Shown here piece by piece: positions 11,327 to 23,461 of a stretch of 64,000 bases of DNA (within the stretch, counting starts at the first letter, position 1; every line of letters begins with the position of its first letter). The notes under the pieces are model-generated. The model was not told the DNA's origin, did no database searches, and saw nothing but the letters and a program-made list of their open reading frames with translations. Made by a program: the position numbers and the translations under genes. Source of the DNA: Eupeodes corollae (Eukaryota; Arthropoda; Insecta; Diptera; Syrphidae). Location: assembly GCF_945859685.1 (NCBI RefSeq), contig NC_079147.1, positions 91,504,315 through 91,568,314 on the forward strand. The letters are read 5' to 3'.

Positions 11327-11929
11327 TTTCTTATTATTAATATTATAAATGCGAAAGTAACTCTGTCTGTCTGTCTGTTACTCAATCAACTGAACCAATG
11401 AAATTTGGTATTGAGATATTCTGATACCCGAGAAAGGACATTGGCTACTTTTTACTCCGGGAAAATGGCGCATTCCCATGGAAAATTCAGGTGGGCTGAT
11501 CGCTTTTACGCCTAAACTACTTATAAAATTTAAATTAATTTTTGTAAGGAGATAGTTTGAGACAGGACATGAGTTACTTTTGACCGGGAAAGCAACGCAT
11601 TCCCATGGGAAAAATTAGTTTCTGGGAAATCTAATCGCTTTCACTTCAAATTACCAAAGATTCGAATAATATTTTGATAAAATTGGTATTACGGAAAAAC
11701 AACGCATTCCTAATCTTATAAAATAAGTTGTCGAACATGTTGTACTTATCATACACGTATATTGGGCTTCGCGCGCCTCGTGCCTCAAGCCCTAAACGTT
11801 AGACGCAAACTGCGGCTTCAGCATTATTTAATTTTAGGAACTCCGAAGTTGCAAATACCGTGGATGATGTTCAAACCTATCAGTCTGTTAGGGTTTTCCT
11901 AAGATCAAAGGCACCCCTCCGTTACTCAC

Positions 11930-12660
11930 CTCAGTGTGCATTTTTAAAACGGCGAAAGTGTCTTTTTTACGGAAAATAATTTTTTTGAACTCTGTACAAG
12001 AGATGAGTTTGCAAGAACGCTTCTTTACGTCGAGGTACACCTGGAATTCAACACGAAAAGAATGGAAACGTAGCGTTCAAGGAGTGCCACTTCAAAATTG
12101 GCGTGGTGTCAAATCCGGAGTTAGCCAGATAAACAAATTATATCGCACGTGGAGGGAGATATCGTCGAGTACCTCTCAGTCTCAGTAGATAACGTTATGG
12201 ACACGGAGCAAGTAACATCATACCCCATAGAGTTTCCTAATTCTTTGCAATTATCAGGGTTGCATTCTCAATAGATTGATGGTTGGTGTTCAAGTCATGT
12301 GAATTGACGGACTAAAGTTATGTTATGGTACACGGCTACAGATTACTCACCTAGGACGAAATATTATAAAAGTTATAATCATGACTGGAATAGCAAAGGG
12401 AAAAAATGTTTTAATTTCCCGCTTTCCGATAAATCCAACCGATTTGCAGTTTCCATTTAAAACACTGCAGTTTCCTCTGAAAGCAGCATTTCAATAACAA
12501 TAAATAAAGCTCAAGGGCAAACGCTGAAAGGCGCAGGTCTAAATTGGGTGATGTTTTTCAAATCAACAATTATATGTAGCGTTCTCACCCACAACATCTT
12601 TACGTTCTGGCCAAGGAAGGAAAAACAAAAAACGTCGTATATAAAAATGTATTGCAGTAA
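11930..12660 (+). pseudogene. Helitron Pif1-like helicase, C-terminal remnant
   Basis: Frame-shifted translation recovers blocks in the order expected of the helicase half of a Helitron RepHel protein. These are TEQVTSYPIEF and NSLQLSGL (about 12197-12262), GTRLQITHLG (12335-12355, the nucleic-acid-binding stretch after the helicase core), ISRFPINPTDLQFPF (about 12413-12460), and ITINKAQGQTLKGAG (about 12495-12540, Pif1 helicase motif VI region). QLYVA- and GKTKNVVY-like tails reach about 12650. Several stops and at least three frame changes make it non-functional. The Rep (HUH) domain and the Walker A motif are absent. Assignment to a Pif1-type helicase is secure; autonomous Helitron origin is inferred. 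Confidence 0.75.
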
Positions 12661-12680
12661 CCTATCCTCTTCTTAAAATG

Positions 12681-12701
12681 TAACCTAACCTAACCTAACC
12701 C
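12681..12701 (+). repeat. (TAACC)4 run
   Basis: Four head-to-tail TAACC units. The same short run ends the LOA/R1-group LINE pieces at 3.3 and 32.6 kb, so a LINE tail is more likely here than telomeric sequence. Confidence 0.8.
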
Positions 12702-12709
12702 ATGACAAT

Positions 12710-14290
12710 CACACTTAGTATGGCCTCATCCCATCTCGGCACAATTCATACATACAAAAAAGTACAGCTCAGGTTTTTTCATACTACTATCCAAAAAACT
12801 ATCTAAAGAAGACAAAGTCGAGGGTAAAAGCTAGTAAATTTTATAAATTATTTTTTGTTTTTAAAAGAAAGAATAGTAAGTTAAAATGTACTAATTTATA
12901 TAAAATAAAATCATTTTCCATCAAAATTTGAAGAATGTTCTTACAATAAACTGATAACAGAAATTGGTACACTATTTTAAATAAAATGTTAAATAACATA
13001 ACCTGAATCTGAATGAAATCCATTTAAAATTCAGTTATTTGTTGTTGAACTAAAAATAAAAGCCATCGTTTCTATTATTTTTTCCAAAACTGTATAAACT
13101 GCATATATTTTTCAAAATTATAATTGAATACTATTATTTATTATTTTATATGATATTATATTCCAAGTTGAGGGAAAAAAGGGATTGTGTTTAAAGATGC
13201 TTTAGAATATATCACTCTATGAATGTACGGATGAACAGCAAGGATACTTAAAGGAAGCCTGACCTTGAATCATCCATAGGGGAGTTGTTATGACGCTCAA
13301 AGATCCACACAGTACTACATATATTTTTTGCTTCGAGTTTTAATTTTCCAGTTTCATATTAAGAGGTACTTAAATGAATAGTTCGGGCCTTATTTATAGT
13401 TTGTAAAGTTCTGTTAAAGAACCAAGGACTTGTGTAAGGCAGGTCAGGTTTTTTTGAACACGTTACCTAAGTACGTAAATTTTTTGCACGGCTATAATTA
13501 AATGGGGTTACTGGCAAACATGCTACGAGGATGTAATAACCATAGAACGTAGCACAACAGTATAAAGCTGGGATGGTTTTGGCTCTTTGGAACTACAACA
13601 TCTTTTAGTCCATTGTCTCCCTTGGACTATGTACTAACTTTCGTTTTTCTTTTTTCTTCTATTTAATTAATTGAGAGTGAAGTAGTGATTCCATTTTCTT
13701 TGGAATTCTGTGGTTAAATTAAGGGTTACAAAAATTCTATTTCCTTTGAAACTCGCACACTTTACTCCTTCTGCAGGGATTGGTCAGTGGTTTTCTGTAG
13801 ACAAGAGGTCTGGTTTTAATAGGAGCCGTAGCATAAAAGGACAAAGGTTAGTAGAGCTTCAGGGATTTCACTGGCCAATTAATGTTCTTCTTAGTGTGCG
13901 AATATTTTAGATTCTAAACTCCAGATATCTTTACATTCTTAAGAGAAACATCGTACAAGTCACTGTTTGTTGTATACACGTAAGTACATACGTTTACCTA
14001 TAGGTACTTACCTATAACTTTAACTCGAAAATAAAACCGATTCGGAATGTTGCCATCAGGGGACCTTTCGTGGCAAATTTAACTTTCCAAAAGAAGCGAA
14101 ACAATAGTTTTTAAATTACTTAATTACAAATCAAATTGAAATGAAGATTACATTTTGTAAACGGCAATCCTTTTGGAAGTTACAGGAATTGAAGAAATTG
14201 CATTATGAGGCATTGCCAAGAAATTGAGGCTAATTTTCAATAGTTCCACTTAGTTTACTTTCACAAGGTGATATAAGACAAAACTGGTAT
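12710..14290. other. No recognisable gene
   Basis: Short ORFs only (60 and 66 codons). I see no conserved domain or inverted-repeat boundary. Confidence 0.4.
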
Positions 14291-14297
14291 GAATTAT

Positions 14298-14415
14298 GTA
14301 GTGCTCGTGATGCGATGGTTAGTACGTGGGACTTGGATTCAATACCAGAAATGCACAAAATCCTCGAAGAGTAATTCTTGTCATGAAAATCAACCGTTTG
14401 GATTCGGTATAGCTG
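14298..14415 (+). mobile_element. tRNA-derived SINE, degenerate copy 1
   Basis: The head resembles a tRNA promoter: an A-box-like GATGGTTAGTACGTGGGAC (14313-14331) and a B-box GGATTCAATACC (about 14336-14347). The body shares AAGAGTAATTCTTGTCATGA and CCGTTTGGATTCGG with the SINE at 21.1 kb. The middle of the body is deleted and the tail is not seen. Confidence 0.65.
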
Positions 14416-14842
14416 ACTATTAACGAGGAACTTGTTAGTGCCCACTAAATATTTGTCGTGTAGGGGGTAGTTTGCTAGCAAACTTCATTTTTGCTGTGAG
14501 TACAAAATAAAGGCAATGGCCATAGACACGAAATTATCGAAAAATTCATGGAATTCTTGCAAAATAAAACTGCTATAGGTATTCAAAGAGACTTCGTCAT
14601 AGTTGTATATAAATTTTGATTGAACAAATATACCAGAAGTAGAAACTTGTCAATTGATGCGTACCATTATTCCTAGAAATTCATAATTTGTGTTTACTAG
14701 CGCCATCTTCACTAAGCTTAACTGCTTTTTTAGTTAAAGAAAGTCAGAACTCGTTCCAATCTTGTGCAGTTTTTGTTGGTATCGGAAACTGATAAATAAT
14801 ATATTTTTATTTTAGTTTTTGTATTATTTATTAACTTTAAAT

Positions 14843-15850
14843 AGAAGGTTATTGTATTGGGTCCGATTTGTAAAATTGAAAATTTTGACATTTATCGACG
14901 TTAAAAGGTCCCTACAGTCGATATAAAAGATTTTTAGAAAGATGTTTGTGCGTGCGTGTGTAAATATGTTCGTATACGTCCGTACGTTCGCTACTTTTTT
15001 TTTGTCGTCTATAGCTCAAGAACCAGTAGAGATATCGAATTGAAATAAATTTTGTTATACAAAATATTATAATGCACAAAGGGAGCTCAAGAAAATTGCG
15101 TGGGTCGTTTTTTTTACCATAGCAGTTTAAAAAAAGGTGCAAATATTGATTACCCCTAAATATCTCACGAACCAAAAACGCTAAAGACTTAAATTAAATT
15201 TTATATAATATAACGTGATAAACAAGTATATTTTTTGGAAAAAAAAAACAATTAACGTTTTTGTTTATAAATCAAAAAAACTGAAAAAAATTGTTACCTC
15301 GAAAATTTTACGAATAAAAAATGATTTTATCTTGAAAACAATATTGTGCAAAAAAATTGAAATGAAAATCAAATTGACAGTTTTTTTCATAAAGAATCAG
15401 AACTTAAAAAAAAAAATTACTAAAAGTTGGTAAAAACTATATTTCGACTAAAAAATCTTCTCTCAAAAATTTGAAATATTGGCTTTAAACTAATTTTATC
15501 TTTAAAAAAATATTGTTGTCAACATTTAGTACAATTTTGAGAAAAATCGAATTGCCAGTTTTTTTACAAAAAATAAAAATTAAAAGAAAATTTAACAAAA
15601 GTAAAGTAAAAATTGCTTTTCGACTCAAATATTTTTTCAAAAATTTGACATTATGGCTTCCAACTAATTTTAACTTATAAGAAATATTGTTTTCAACATT
15701 CGGAAAAATTTTGAGGAAAATCTAATTGACTGTTTTTTACAAAAAATTAAAACCTAAAACTAAAACTTGGTAAAAATTTACTTACGACTCAAAAATCTGT
15801 GAAAAATTCAAAATATTGTCTTCAAACTCTTTTACTTATACGAAATAAAT
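14843..15850 (-). repeat. GAGGCTGGG-family repeat, reversed, left end missing
   Basis: It begins with the right terminus (AAGGTTATTGTATTGGGTCC) and a TGTGCGTGCGTGTG and ACGTCCGTACGTTCG microsatellite. It continues with TAGCTCAAGAACCAGTAGAG and at least three internal units marked by AATATTGTTGTCAACATT-like motifs. It fades out before the GAGGCTGGG end. Confidence 0.8.
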
Positions 15851-16043
15851 AAATATGAAGATTTGGATAATCAAACATTATTCTGTAAATTAAAAAAATA
15901 AATTATTTATTTGATCAAATAAAAAAGGGTATATTTTCAACTGCTTTAGATGTCAGTGGGAATTCAAAAAGATATTGAAGTGATTTAATTATATGTACAC
16001 TTGAAATTAAAATAAGAAAAAACATCTACTTTTGATACCATTC

Positions 16044-16690
16044 GAAATAAAAGATTTTAAGAAAGATGTCTGTGTGTGCGTGTATACGTACGTCCGTGCG
16101 TCTGTACGTTCCCCACGTTATTTTCGTTGTCCATAGCTCAAGAACCACAATAATGCAGAATAGTGCAGAAAGGGCTCTCAAGAAAATTGCGTGGGTGGTT
16201 CTTATACCATAGCAGTTTGACAAAAAGGTGATCATTTTGATTGACCCTAAATATCTCACGAACCAATGACGCTATAGACTTGAATTTAAATTTATATAAT
16301 ATATTGTAACATGATACCACACAAATATATTTTTGAAAAAAAATTCAATTAACGGTTTTTTAAAAGTCAAAATAAAACTGAAAACAAAAATTTGACACCT
16401 CGAAAATTTTACCAATTAATTTTGGAACGAAAAATAAAGTTTACAACATCTGGTAAATTTTTGAGAAATTCGAATTGATACTTTTTTTTATAAATAATAA
16501 AAACCTAAAAAAAAACATTACTCATTTGGTAAAAATTGAATTTCGACTCAAATATATTTTAAAAAACTTGAGATTGAGATATTTATCTTATAAGAAATAT
16601 TATTTTCAACATTTGTTACTTTTGTACACAAAACAAGAACAGCTAAAAACGGGGCTTTAACTCAAGACTTGAAAACAAGGACAGATATTA
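16044..16690 (-). repeat. GAGGCTGGG-family repeat, reversed, shorter copy
   Basis: It contains ATACGTACGTCCGTGCG, CATAGCTCAAGAACCACAAT, AAAATTGCGTGGGTGG, TCTCACGAACCAATGACGC and two internal units. It lacks the left end and is shorter than its neighbours through deletion. Confidence 0.8.
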
Positions 16691-16744
16691 TTAATATTTT
16701 GTTTCATAAAAATCGACGGACGGGCACGAATGGGATAGATATGT

Positions 16745-18480
16745 TTATGTTAATTAATGGTACCTGAAGTACTTTTGCTAGCTCGTTCTTTTAATTTTGT
16801 TTTAATTAGGAAATCTATATCTTTTCATCGCACAACCATTGAGATCTTTTCCTGCAATTAAACGTTTACTTTTATTTAATTGGACAATTCTCCTTGAAAA
16901 CCAAGTTGTTTTATTTTCTCAGTTTAAAATTTTTAATTGCACAAAACTAAATGAAGATATTTCAATGCCCCTTACCAACCACATTTATTGTTGAATGATT
17001 TCCTATTCTAAGTACCTATCTTCATTTTTACTTTTTTTCATTAATTTTAAATTTTCAGCGAAATATACATTTTGTTTTCTTTTGATTCATAAATTTGAAT
17101 TGAATATTTTCGAAATCAAATAGACAAAATCTCTTGAAAGAGAAGAAGAGGGATATTTTGCAATAAGTTAAATTACGTTTGATTCAAAATATGCACTCGA
17201 AGCTAATAACATTCGTATCTTCTCTACACAACTCTAGTCCTATATTATTCAATTGAATAACCTCAAACCCAAACTTAATTCCAGGTTTGAAGAATTCCAG
17301 GTATAGCTTCAATGTAGCTATCTGTCATATTCATAGGTAGGATGTTAAAAGTTAAACCATAAACAGAAACTGGTTCCAATATTTTAAGGGATTACTGATT
17401 GAAGTTCTAAGTTCATCTCTATACTTATGTGAATATAGGCCACAAGTAAGTAGAACCTATGGTACCTAGTATAAAAGTATGTACATTGTATATACTGTTT
17501 TCATAATCTTGTTATTATTAAATTCAATCATACCTTGGAAATTTTCTTGAGTATCGTTTCCTTCCTTGACCAAAATATTATTCGAGAGAATTTTTCTTTG
17601 AATCATTATTTCAAATACCTTATTAGTTAAAAACATTTTCCATTAAACAAATTCGTAGGTAGTTAAATGTATAAATTTAAGGACTGGCAAGTTCCCAGAA
17701 AATCATATACACGCTTAAAACACACTACACAGTCCTAAACGGCAAACCAAATGGACCTCAATGTCATTTAGAAACGAAATGTATGCCACGAATTTGGAGC
17801 CTACCCTCATTCCAACGCACATACATTAATTATACGATACGTTAAATAGTGAATTACTGTAGTACATTTGTAACTAGAACTCTTAAGTTTGGACAGGTAC
17901 TTGTCGCATAGGGAATTCAACGAAATTGTTTCCGAATTCGAAGGACAAACAATTTGAGGAATTGTAGGTTATATCGTGCACTGTGTATGTCAAAGTCAAA
18001 TACGGAAAATTGGAATGATACTTATAATTACCACACGTCCTTCTTGGGTTGGAATAAAACTTCTATACACAGAGGTTTGCATTATAGGGTTGCTTGAATT
18101 TTCTATTAAAATTTAGTTTTGGCAGTTTCTCAGTTAAGTCAATAAAAGTTTTTCAAAAAAATTCTGACATTAAACTATCCCAAGGTAGAAGACAGTTCGT
18201 CTGCAAAAGGAAATATTTGTTGCCTTGTATAATAATTAATTTCTCTAAATAACAAACCGACTCCTAATTTTATAATTTTAGGCAGCAAGCTTGACCACTG
18301 GTATCTTAAAATACGAGCATCGAGCATATTAAACTAAGCAAGTTCTTGGAAAGAGTGATTTTTTTAACATCTTTCGGAAATCAAGAAAACACATACAATA
18401 GATAAAAATGAAAATTAATTTGAATCGATAGAACGTCGATATAATTTAATGTTTGAAGATTATTTCACGCAATTTTGTGC
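16745..18480. other. No recognisable gene
   Basis: AT-rich, no ORF of note, no mobile-element motif seen. Confidence 0.4.
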
Positions 18481-18484
18481 CGGT

Positions 18485-18890
18485 TCTAACTTACTTACTT
18501 AAGGTGACGCAACGGTCCTGTTCCTAGTTAACTGTCTCCAGTTTCACACTCCAAGTTGGTTAGAATCCTCTACTACCTGCGAGTGCAACATCAATCGCGG
18601 TCTTACTCTGCTTTTGGGATTGAATTTGAAGGCCTTCCCTTCCGTCTAAAGTTGTGATGTTCATTTGCGCTACATGATCGGACCATCTCAGTCGTTGAAC
18701 TTTTACTCTTCGGATAGTTGCCGTACAGTTTGACATTGTATCTTTTCTCGCACTCTCCACCTATATGCGGACGAACCTTAAATCACCCACACAATTTTTC
18801 GCTTTAACCATCTTTAAACTTCCTCATCTCTTGCCTTGACAATGTCCAAGCCTCAACAATACATGAGAACCAGAATTATAAGTGTGTTAT
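18485..18890 (-). pseudogene. RTE-type LINE, 3' end fragment
   Basis: The minus strand encodes the extreme C-terminus of an RTE-clade retrotransposon: an NTLIILVLMY block (near 18885), an RVKVQRLRWSDHVAQM motif (about 18716-18669) and a NWRQLTRNRTV-like tail (about 18548-18516). It ends in the CTTACTTACTTAAGG tail complement (18490-18505). The equivalent region in the longer copy is 49090-49556. Stops break the frame. It is a typical 5'-truncated LINE insertion of about 400 bp. Confidence 0.75.
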
Positions 18891-19059
18891 TTAAGGTGAC
18901 TTAATAGCCTTCTCATTCCAAAGAAACAGCCATTTGGGAAAATTGTTTTTCGTAGGATTTAAGCGCTGGTGTCCTTGTCTGAATTTGTACCGGTGGATCT
19001 TTGGTCTACTTTTTAGAGTCCATTCACAAAAAAAAAGACTCTGTATGTAATCCGCTGAC

Positions 19060-19300
19060 TCGGATAGTATGTATTCCACTATTGTCCTGAAGATGTGTTC
19101 TTCAAGGCTGTCAAAATCACGAATCCTCCTTTCATTCCAACTATCGCCCAAAAGCAGTCACGTCACGAACGCACTTTCAAGAATAGAGATTCTTTTTTTA
19201 ACCGCACAACGAGAATGTGGAATTTTGATCTTCATAACCTTAAGACCAATGTGCACCGTAGTCTCCTCTTTGATCGTTCCCTGTTTTACTAAAGTAGTAC
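19060..19300 (+). pseudogene. LINE reverse transcriptase, C-terminal fragment
   Basis: Translation of 19095-19289 contains NRDSFFNRTTRMWN and KTNVHRSLLF. This is the pattern (RTSRLWN followed by a short basic helix) found at the end of Jockey/CR1-group RT proteins. No RT core is attached. It may be the missing C-terminus of the family seen at 59.8-61.4 kb, though this is inferred. It lies directly upstream of another LINE in the same orientation. Confidence 0.5.
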
Positions 19301-19319
19301 CCGTAGCGTAAGTGCGGTA

Positions 19320-21075
19320 AGTGCGTCAGACTTCCAGCTCATCTTCAACCCAATAAAAAACAAAAAGTCAGCAGGTGTCGATGGTATATCCAACATTGTA
19401 CTAAGACATTTACCGATGGAGGCAATTGACATTTATACCACACTCTTCAATAATGCACTGAATAACATATTATGCAGTGCATTGGAAGACCGCCGTGGTT
19501 CATCCTCTCCCGAAAAAGGGAAAGGACAACTGCAAGCCGTTAAATCTTCGGTCGATAAGTCTTCTTCCGAGCATCAACAAAGTTTTCCAAAAGTTCATCA
19601 ATAGGGCTCTGACTGAGTGGGCTGCGGACAACAAAATAATTCCGGATAAACAGTTCGGGTTCAAGGCGGGTCATGACACAATTCATGCTATGTCGTTTTT
19701 GATATCCAATGGAATATATCAAAACAACAATGCACAGGTCCTGTTTTGGTTGATTTGGAAAAGGCCTTTGACACCTTATGGTTATAGGGTCTTTACCTAA
19801 AACTGAGCAGGCTTTATGATATGCCTAACAATAGAGAGTTTGTTGTCAAAAGTGGCAATGTAACTTCTACCACAACATTCTTAATCAAAAATGGTCTTTA
19901 ACAGGGAGCGGTGAATTCCCCAATTCTCTTTATCATTTACACCAGCGATCTCCAGGTTGTCTTCCAAGGGCGATTGCGTACGCCGACGAGCTTATTGTGT
20001 ACAGAATGGCCCGAAGGGTTCAGGTTATTAGAATTCTCTTGCAGCGAGATTTCGACAAGATTCAGCGATATTTCGTATTTATATTTTTTGCTCTGACCAG
20101 GGCCAGAGGAGCCTTCGATCTGATGAAACGGCTGTTTTACAGCAGTCGGCTTTACCCCAGAGTGAAGGTAATTTGCTACATGGCCCTCATACGGCCAATG
20201 ATTGTTTATGGTTGTCCTCTGTGATTCAACGTTGCCCCTTTCCAGATGGAGAAGTTTCGGGTGTTCGAGTGGCAGTGTTTAAGACGCTGTACCGGCTTAT
20301 ATCGAACAGCCGAATCTTCTAACGTGCATTACTATTCAAAGGTCCTATACAACGAGCCTCGAATCAACAGAATTGATAATTTCTTGATAAAACTCGTCCG
20401 AGGTCACATTGGAAGAGCTATGTCTTCGACCCACAATTTAATTTTCGGGGCGTTCTATCCGAACGACGAGTATTTTGAAAGTGCACGCTTGAGCGGCTTC
20501 ATTCCACCAGATGCATTCCTCTTTTTAGATAGATGCGCTCTGATACAGGATAGATTGGCAGTTCCGTTAATCTACCACGTCAGACGACGAACCGGTATAG
20601 GCGACTCCTGTACAATCGGGACGTCATGGCACAAGGCGGAGCAGAGCTCCTTCGGTTCAGTAGGGCTATGTCCGAACGGGACCGAACTGATAGGGTTTAG
20701 CAGGAGAACCAGTTTTCGTGGCAAAGTACAAAGAAAAACAACATGAAATACAAGAAAAATAAAAAAAAAACTAAATCTGAAAAACAAAAAACGTTAGATA
20801 GTTAGATTTGCTGCTTGTTCTAGTTTTAAGATGTTTAAAGGTAGAATAGGTAGTTAAAGTTAGCTTTAAGATCTATATCAAGGACCTTATTTTAAGTAGT
20901 TATTAAGTAAAAATAAAAAAGGACATTGATATCAAGTATTTTCTAAATTTTCTAATAAATAAAAAAAAAGCATTAAGGATTATTGTTTAACTTAAAGTGT
21001 CCGTATGGGACCAGTAAGTTTGTTGTAAGTTATGGTCAATTAGGCTAGTTTATGAATTTTTGTCCAGCTTTAAGA
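19320..21075 (+). pseudogene. Jockey-group LINE, RT domain to 3' UTR
   Basis: A 5'-truncated non-LTR retrotransposon. RT blocks in order: PIKNKKSAGVDGISN (about 19352-19395), HWKTAVVHPLPKKGK (19478-19523), NKIIPDKQFGFKAGHDT (about 19633-19680), a LEKAFDT block with the first catalytic Asp (about 19755-19775), QGAVNSPILF (about 19902-19930), then AYADELIVY (19976-20002), where the second catalytic Asp is Glu. The thumb and C-terminal region run to 20746 in a 166-codon open stretch. Frames shift at least four times and stops occur. The 3' UTR (20760-21075) is shared with the insertion at 39.0 kb. The EN domain and ORF1 are missing, and it cannot encode an active RT. Confidence 0.8.
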
Positions 21076-21084
21076 TGAAATTCA

Positions 21085-21316
21085 TAAAAATGATTGGGTT
21101 CAATCCCAGAATGTGCCATCTAAAGTTTTTTTTTCATGTGTACTGACTCTTGCGAGAAATTGACAAATTCTCCAAGAGTAATTCTTTTCATGAAAAGTAT
21201 TCTCTCATATAAGCCGTTTGGAATCGGCTTCAAAACTGTGGGTCCCTTCCATTCCTGACAACAGTACGCGCACACAGGAATGTTTGAAAGTGGTACGAAA
21301 TTTATTTTATTTTCCT
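21085..21316 (+). mobile_element. tRNA-derived SINE, copy 2 (best body)
   Basis: It starts near the B-box (GGGTTCAATCCC, about 21097-21108), so the A-box half of the tRNA head is lost. The body contains TTGCGAGAAATTGACAAATT, AAGAGTAATTCTTTTCATGA, AGCCGTTTGGAATCGGC and the tail block CATTCCTGACAACAGTACGC. A degenerate ATTTATTTTATTTTCC tail follows at about 21300. It abuts the LINE 3' end. Confidence 0.75.
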
Positions 21317-23461
21317 TAAGCTCGCAATGTGTTTAAACTTAAACATGTTAAGGGCAGCAATAACCCTTTTTTAATATTTTCAAAAGTTTGAATTTATCAG
21401 AGCCGGTAATTGTACGGAAAGGAGACAGACCGAGTCATAAGTAAGGTTGGCTAAGCTCAGTGCAGTAATGGCATCAATGTCTTTTAGTTGCTTTGAAGCC
21501 AATCAAATAAATTTGAACCTGAGGGTTTTGTTCGCATAACAATTCTTTATCTTCGAACTTAATAGAACTCACCTTCGGATTAGATTTAGGCAAAACCAGT
21601 GTTCTTGAACTGTTAATAAAATATTTTGTCTTCCATAATTGTTCGAGTTTTCGAAAGAAAAATATAAAAGCCTATAGGTGAGAGAGGTTCTTGGATACCA
21701 TATGGCGCATAGAATTCAACTCGATTTTAACGTTTACCTTCTTTATTTGTTTGTACGATTCAGAAATCGTGTCAAAAGTTTATGGCAAATATGATTTATG
21801 ATGGAGATGACCTTTTAATGGAACTTTCTGACTTAAGGTCGATAGAGCAGTTTTAAGAATTTAAGAAAAAAGTTGTAAACAATGTAATTCAGCTTTGTAA
21901 TTGAATGGTATTACAGAGTTCCCCGAACAGAAAACCAGCTTCAATAAAACAGTTTAAATAATAATTTGCACATGCAATCTCTTATTGTCCATATTAATTT
22001 ATTACGACAGACTTAATTCAAAGGACAATTTATTTATTGAAGCAATCAACTTAGTTTTACTTACATTGATTATTATCATTTTCTGTAAAGAATTAATTTT
22101 ATTCATACTTGAGTTCACTGTAATTTATTAGATTTATATCAATAGGTTACACAAAGGCAAGTTGTTTCATTCAATAAATAAACCTTTCTTATGGTTTTCA
22201 TTGAAACAGTTTTGTGGTATTCGTATTTCTGATTTTGAAATAAAATAAACTATTTCATAATTGTCCGAATTAAGTGGAATGCAATTTAGAAACAAATACA
22301 ACAATTGAGAATGAAATTCTAATAGAAAATGTCAATTACCATTCAATAGAAGTTGTAAAGATTAAGTTTAAATAACCTCTCTTTGATAGTAAGTCTATTA
22401 ATTTAATACTTAGACCTAATGTTTTTTAAAGCATGCTTCGTCTTTGAAAATGATATATTTCTTTCCAAAATTTAAACGTAGGTCTTTTTTTGTATTTTTT
22501 TGCTCGTATTTTTGAAAATTGCATTACATAAAAAAGTGTATCGCTCATCGTTCTTAATATTGTTTTTTTTTTTTTGCATGGTTTTGATTTAAAAGAACCC
22601 GGATTGGGAACTTCAATACCGAACTCAACTATGTACGTACAAATGCAGAATTATTATCCCCTTAAACGATGTGATTTTAATCATTTTTTAATAATGTTAT
22701 CCCATTTAAAAAGTCTACCGAAAACAAAGAAAGCAATGTTTAAGGTTTAAGAGATTTGAAGGAGAAGAAATGTTTGAAACAAGCCAGGATATGAGCACTA
22801 AATTAGCACAAAAACAGCCCTAAATTCCTACTTTATTAAAAAATTTTAAATTAACAGACCTCAACTTTTAACTGTATCAGTTAAAAGCATGAAAAGCAAT
22901 GAGCGGTTGTGCTATTTATTTCAGTTAAAAGGAGATACAGTTACAAAAAAACTGTAGAATGTAGAATTTAGAGAAATAACATCCACTGGTAATGGCTCCA
23001 ACAGTCTTCTTCACTTTAGCTATCTAGCCATATCCTCAAAAATATGATCATTTAACTCCTTATCTTTGTCAAGAAAGATTACTTCATCTCTTCAGAAAAA
23101 CGATATGGATCTTTTAAACTATTAGTTCATGGCCAAGGAAGGAATTTTGTGCTTGGGTATTGTAGAAAGAAACCACCTCGGAAAAAACTTTAAGGTGCGG
23201 ATAAAGTAAAAGGCTTCTGAAGGAACCAGAAATAGAATTTAATTTATAGGCTTCAGTGAATATTACTATTGTTTAAACAAAGTATGTTGAACAAAGCCTG
23301 AGCAGCTCATTCGGATTTAAGTTTCAGTAACGTTTTGAAAATGTTGGGAGCTAGCTTAATAAGCTCTTAGTAAAATATGCAACAATATAGACAGAATGAA
23401 ACGAAGCAAACATATTATACAAACTAATTCTTGAGGTATGAGTAAATTTGATAAATAAATA
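21317..23461. other. No recognisable gene
   Basis: AT-rich unique-looking sequence. I found no coding or repeat signal I can name. Confidence 0.4.

Larger units (their letters stand above)
11332..12705 (+). mobile_element. Degenerate Helitron
   Basis: It opens with TATTATAAATGCGAAAGTAA, then CTCTGTCTGTCTGTCTG, a start I associate with insect Helitrons. It carries three spaced CGCATTCC(CATGG) cores (about 11471, 11588 and 11703) and the remains of a Pif1-type helicase further on. The 5' boundary lies within a few bases of the end of the preceding repeat copy. The 3' boundary is uncertain: no clear hairpin plus CTRR end was found, and the element is placed to end near a TAACC run at 12681-12701. 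Confidence 0.65.

Noticed and set aside
12681..12701. Telomeric (TTAGG)n-like tract.
   Set aside because: Only four units, and the same motif ends LINE copies elsewhere in the window.
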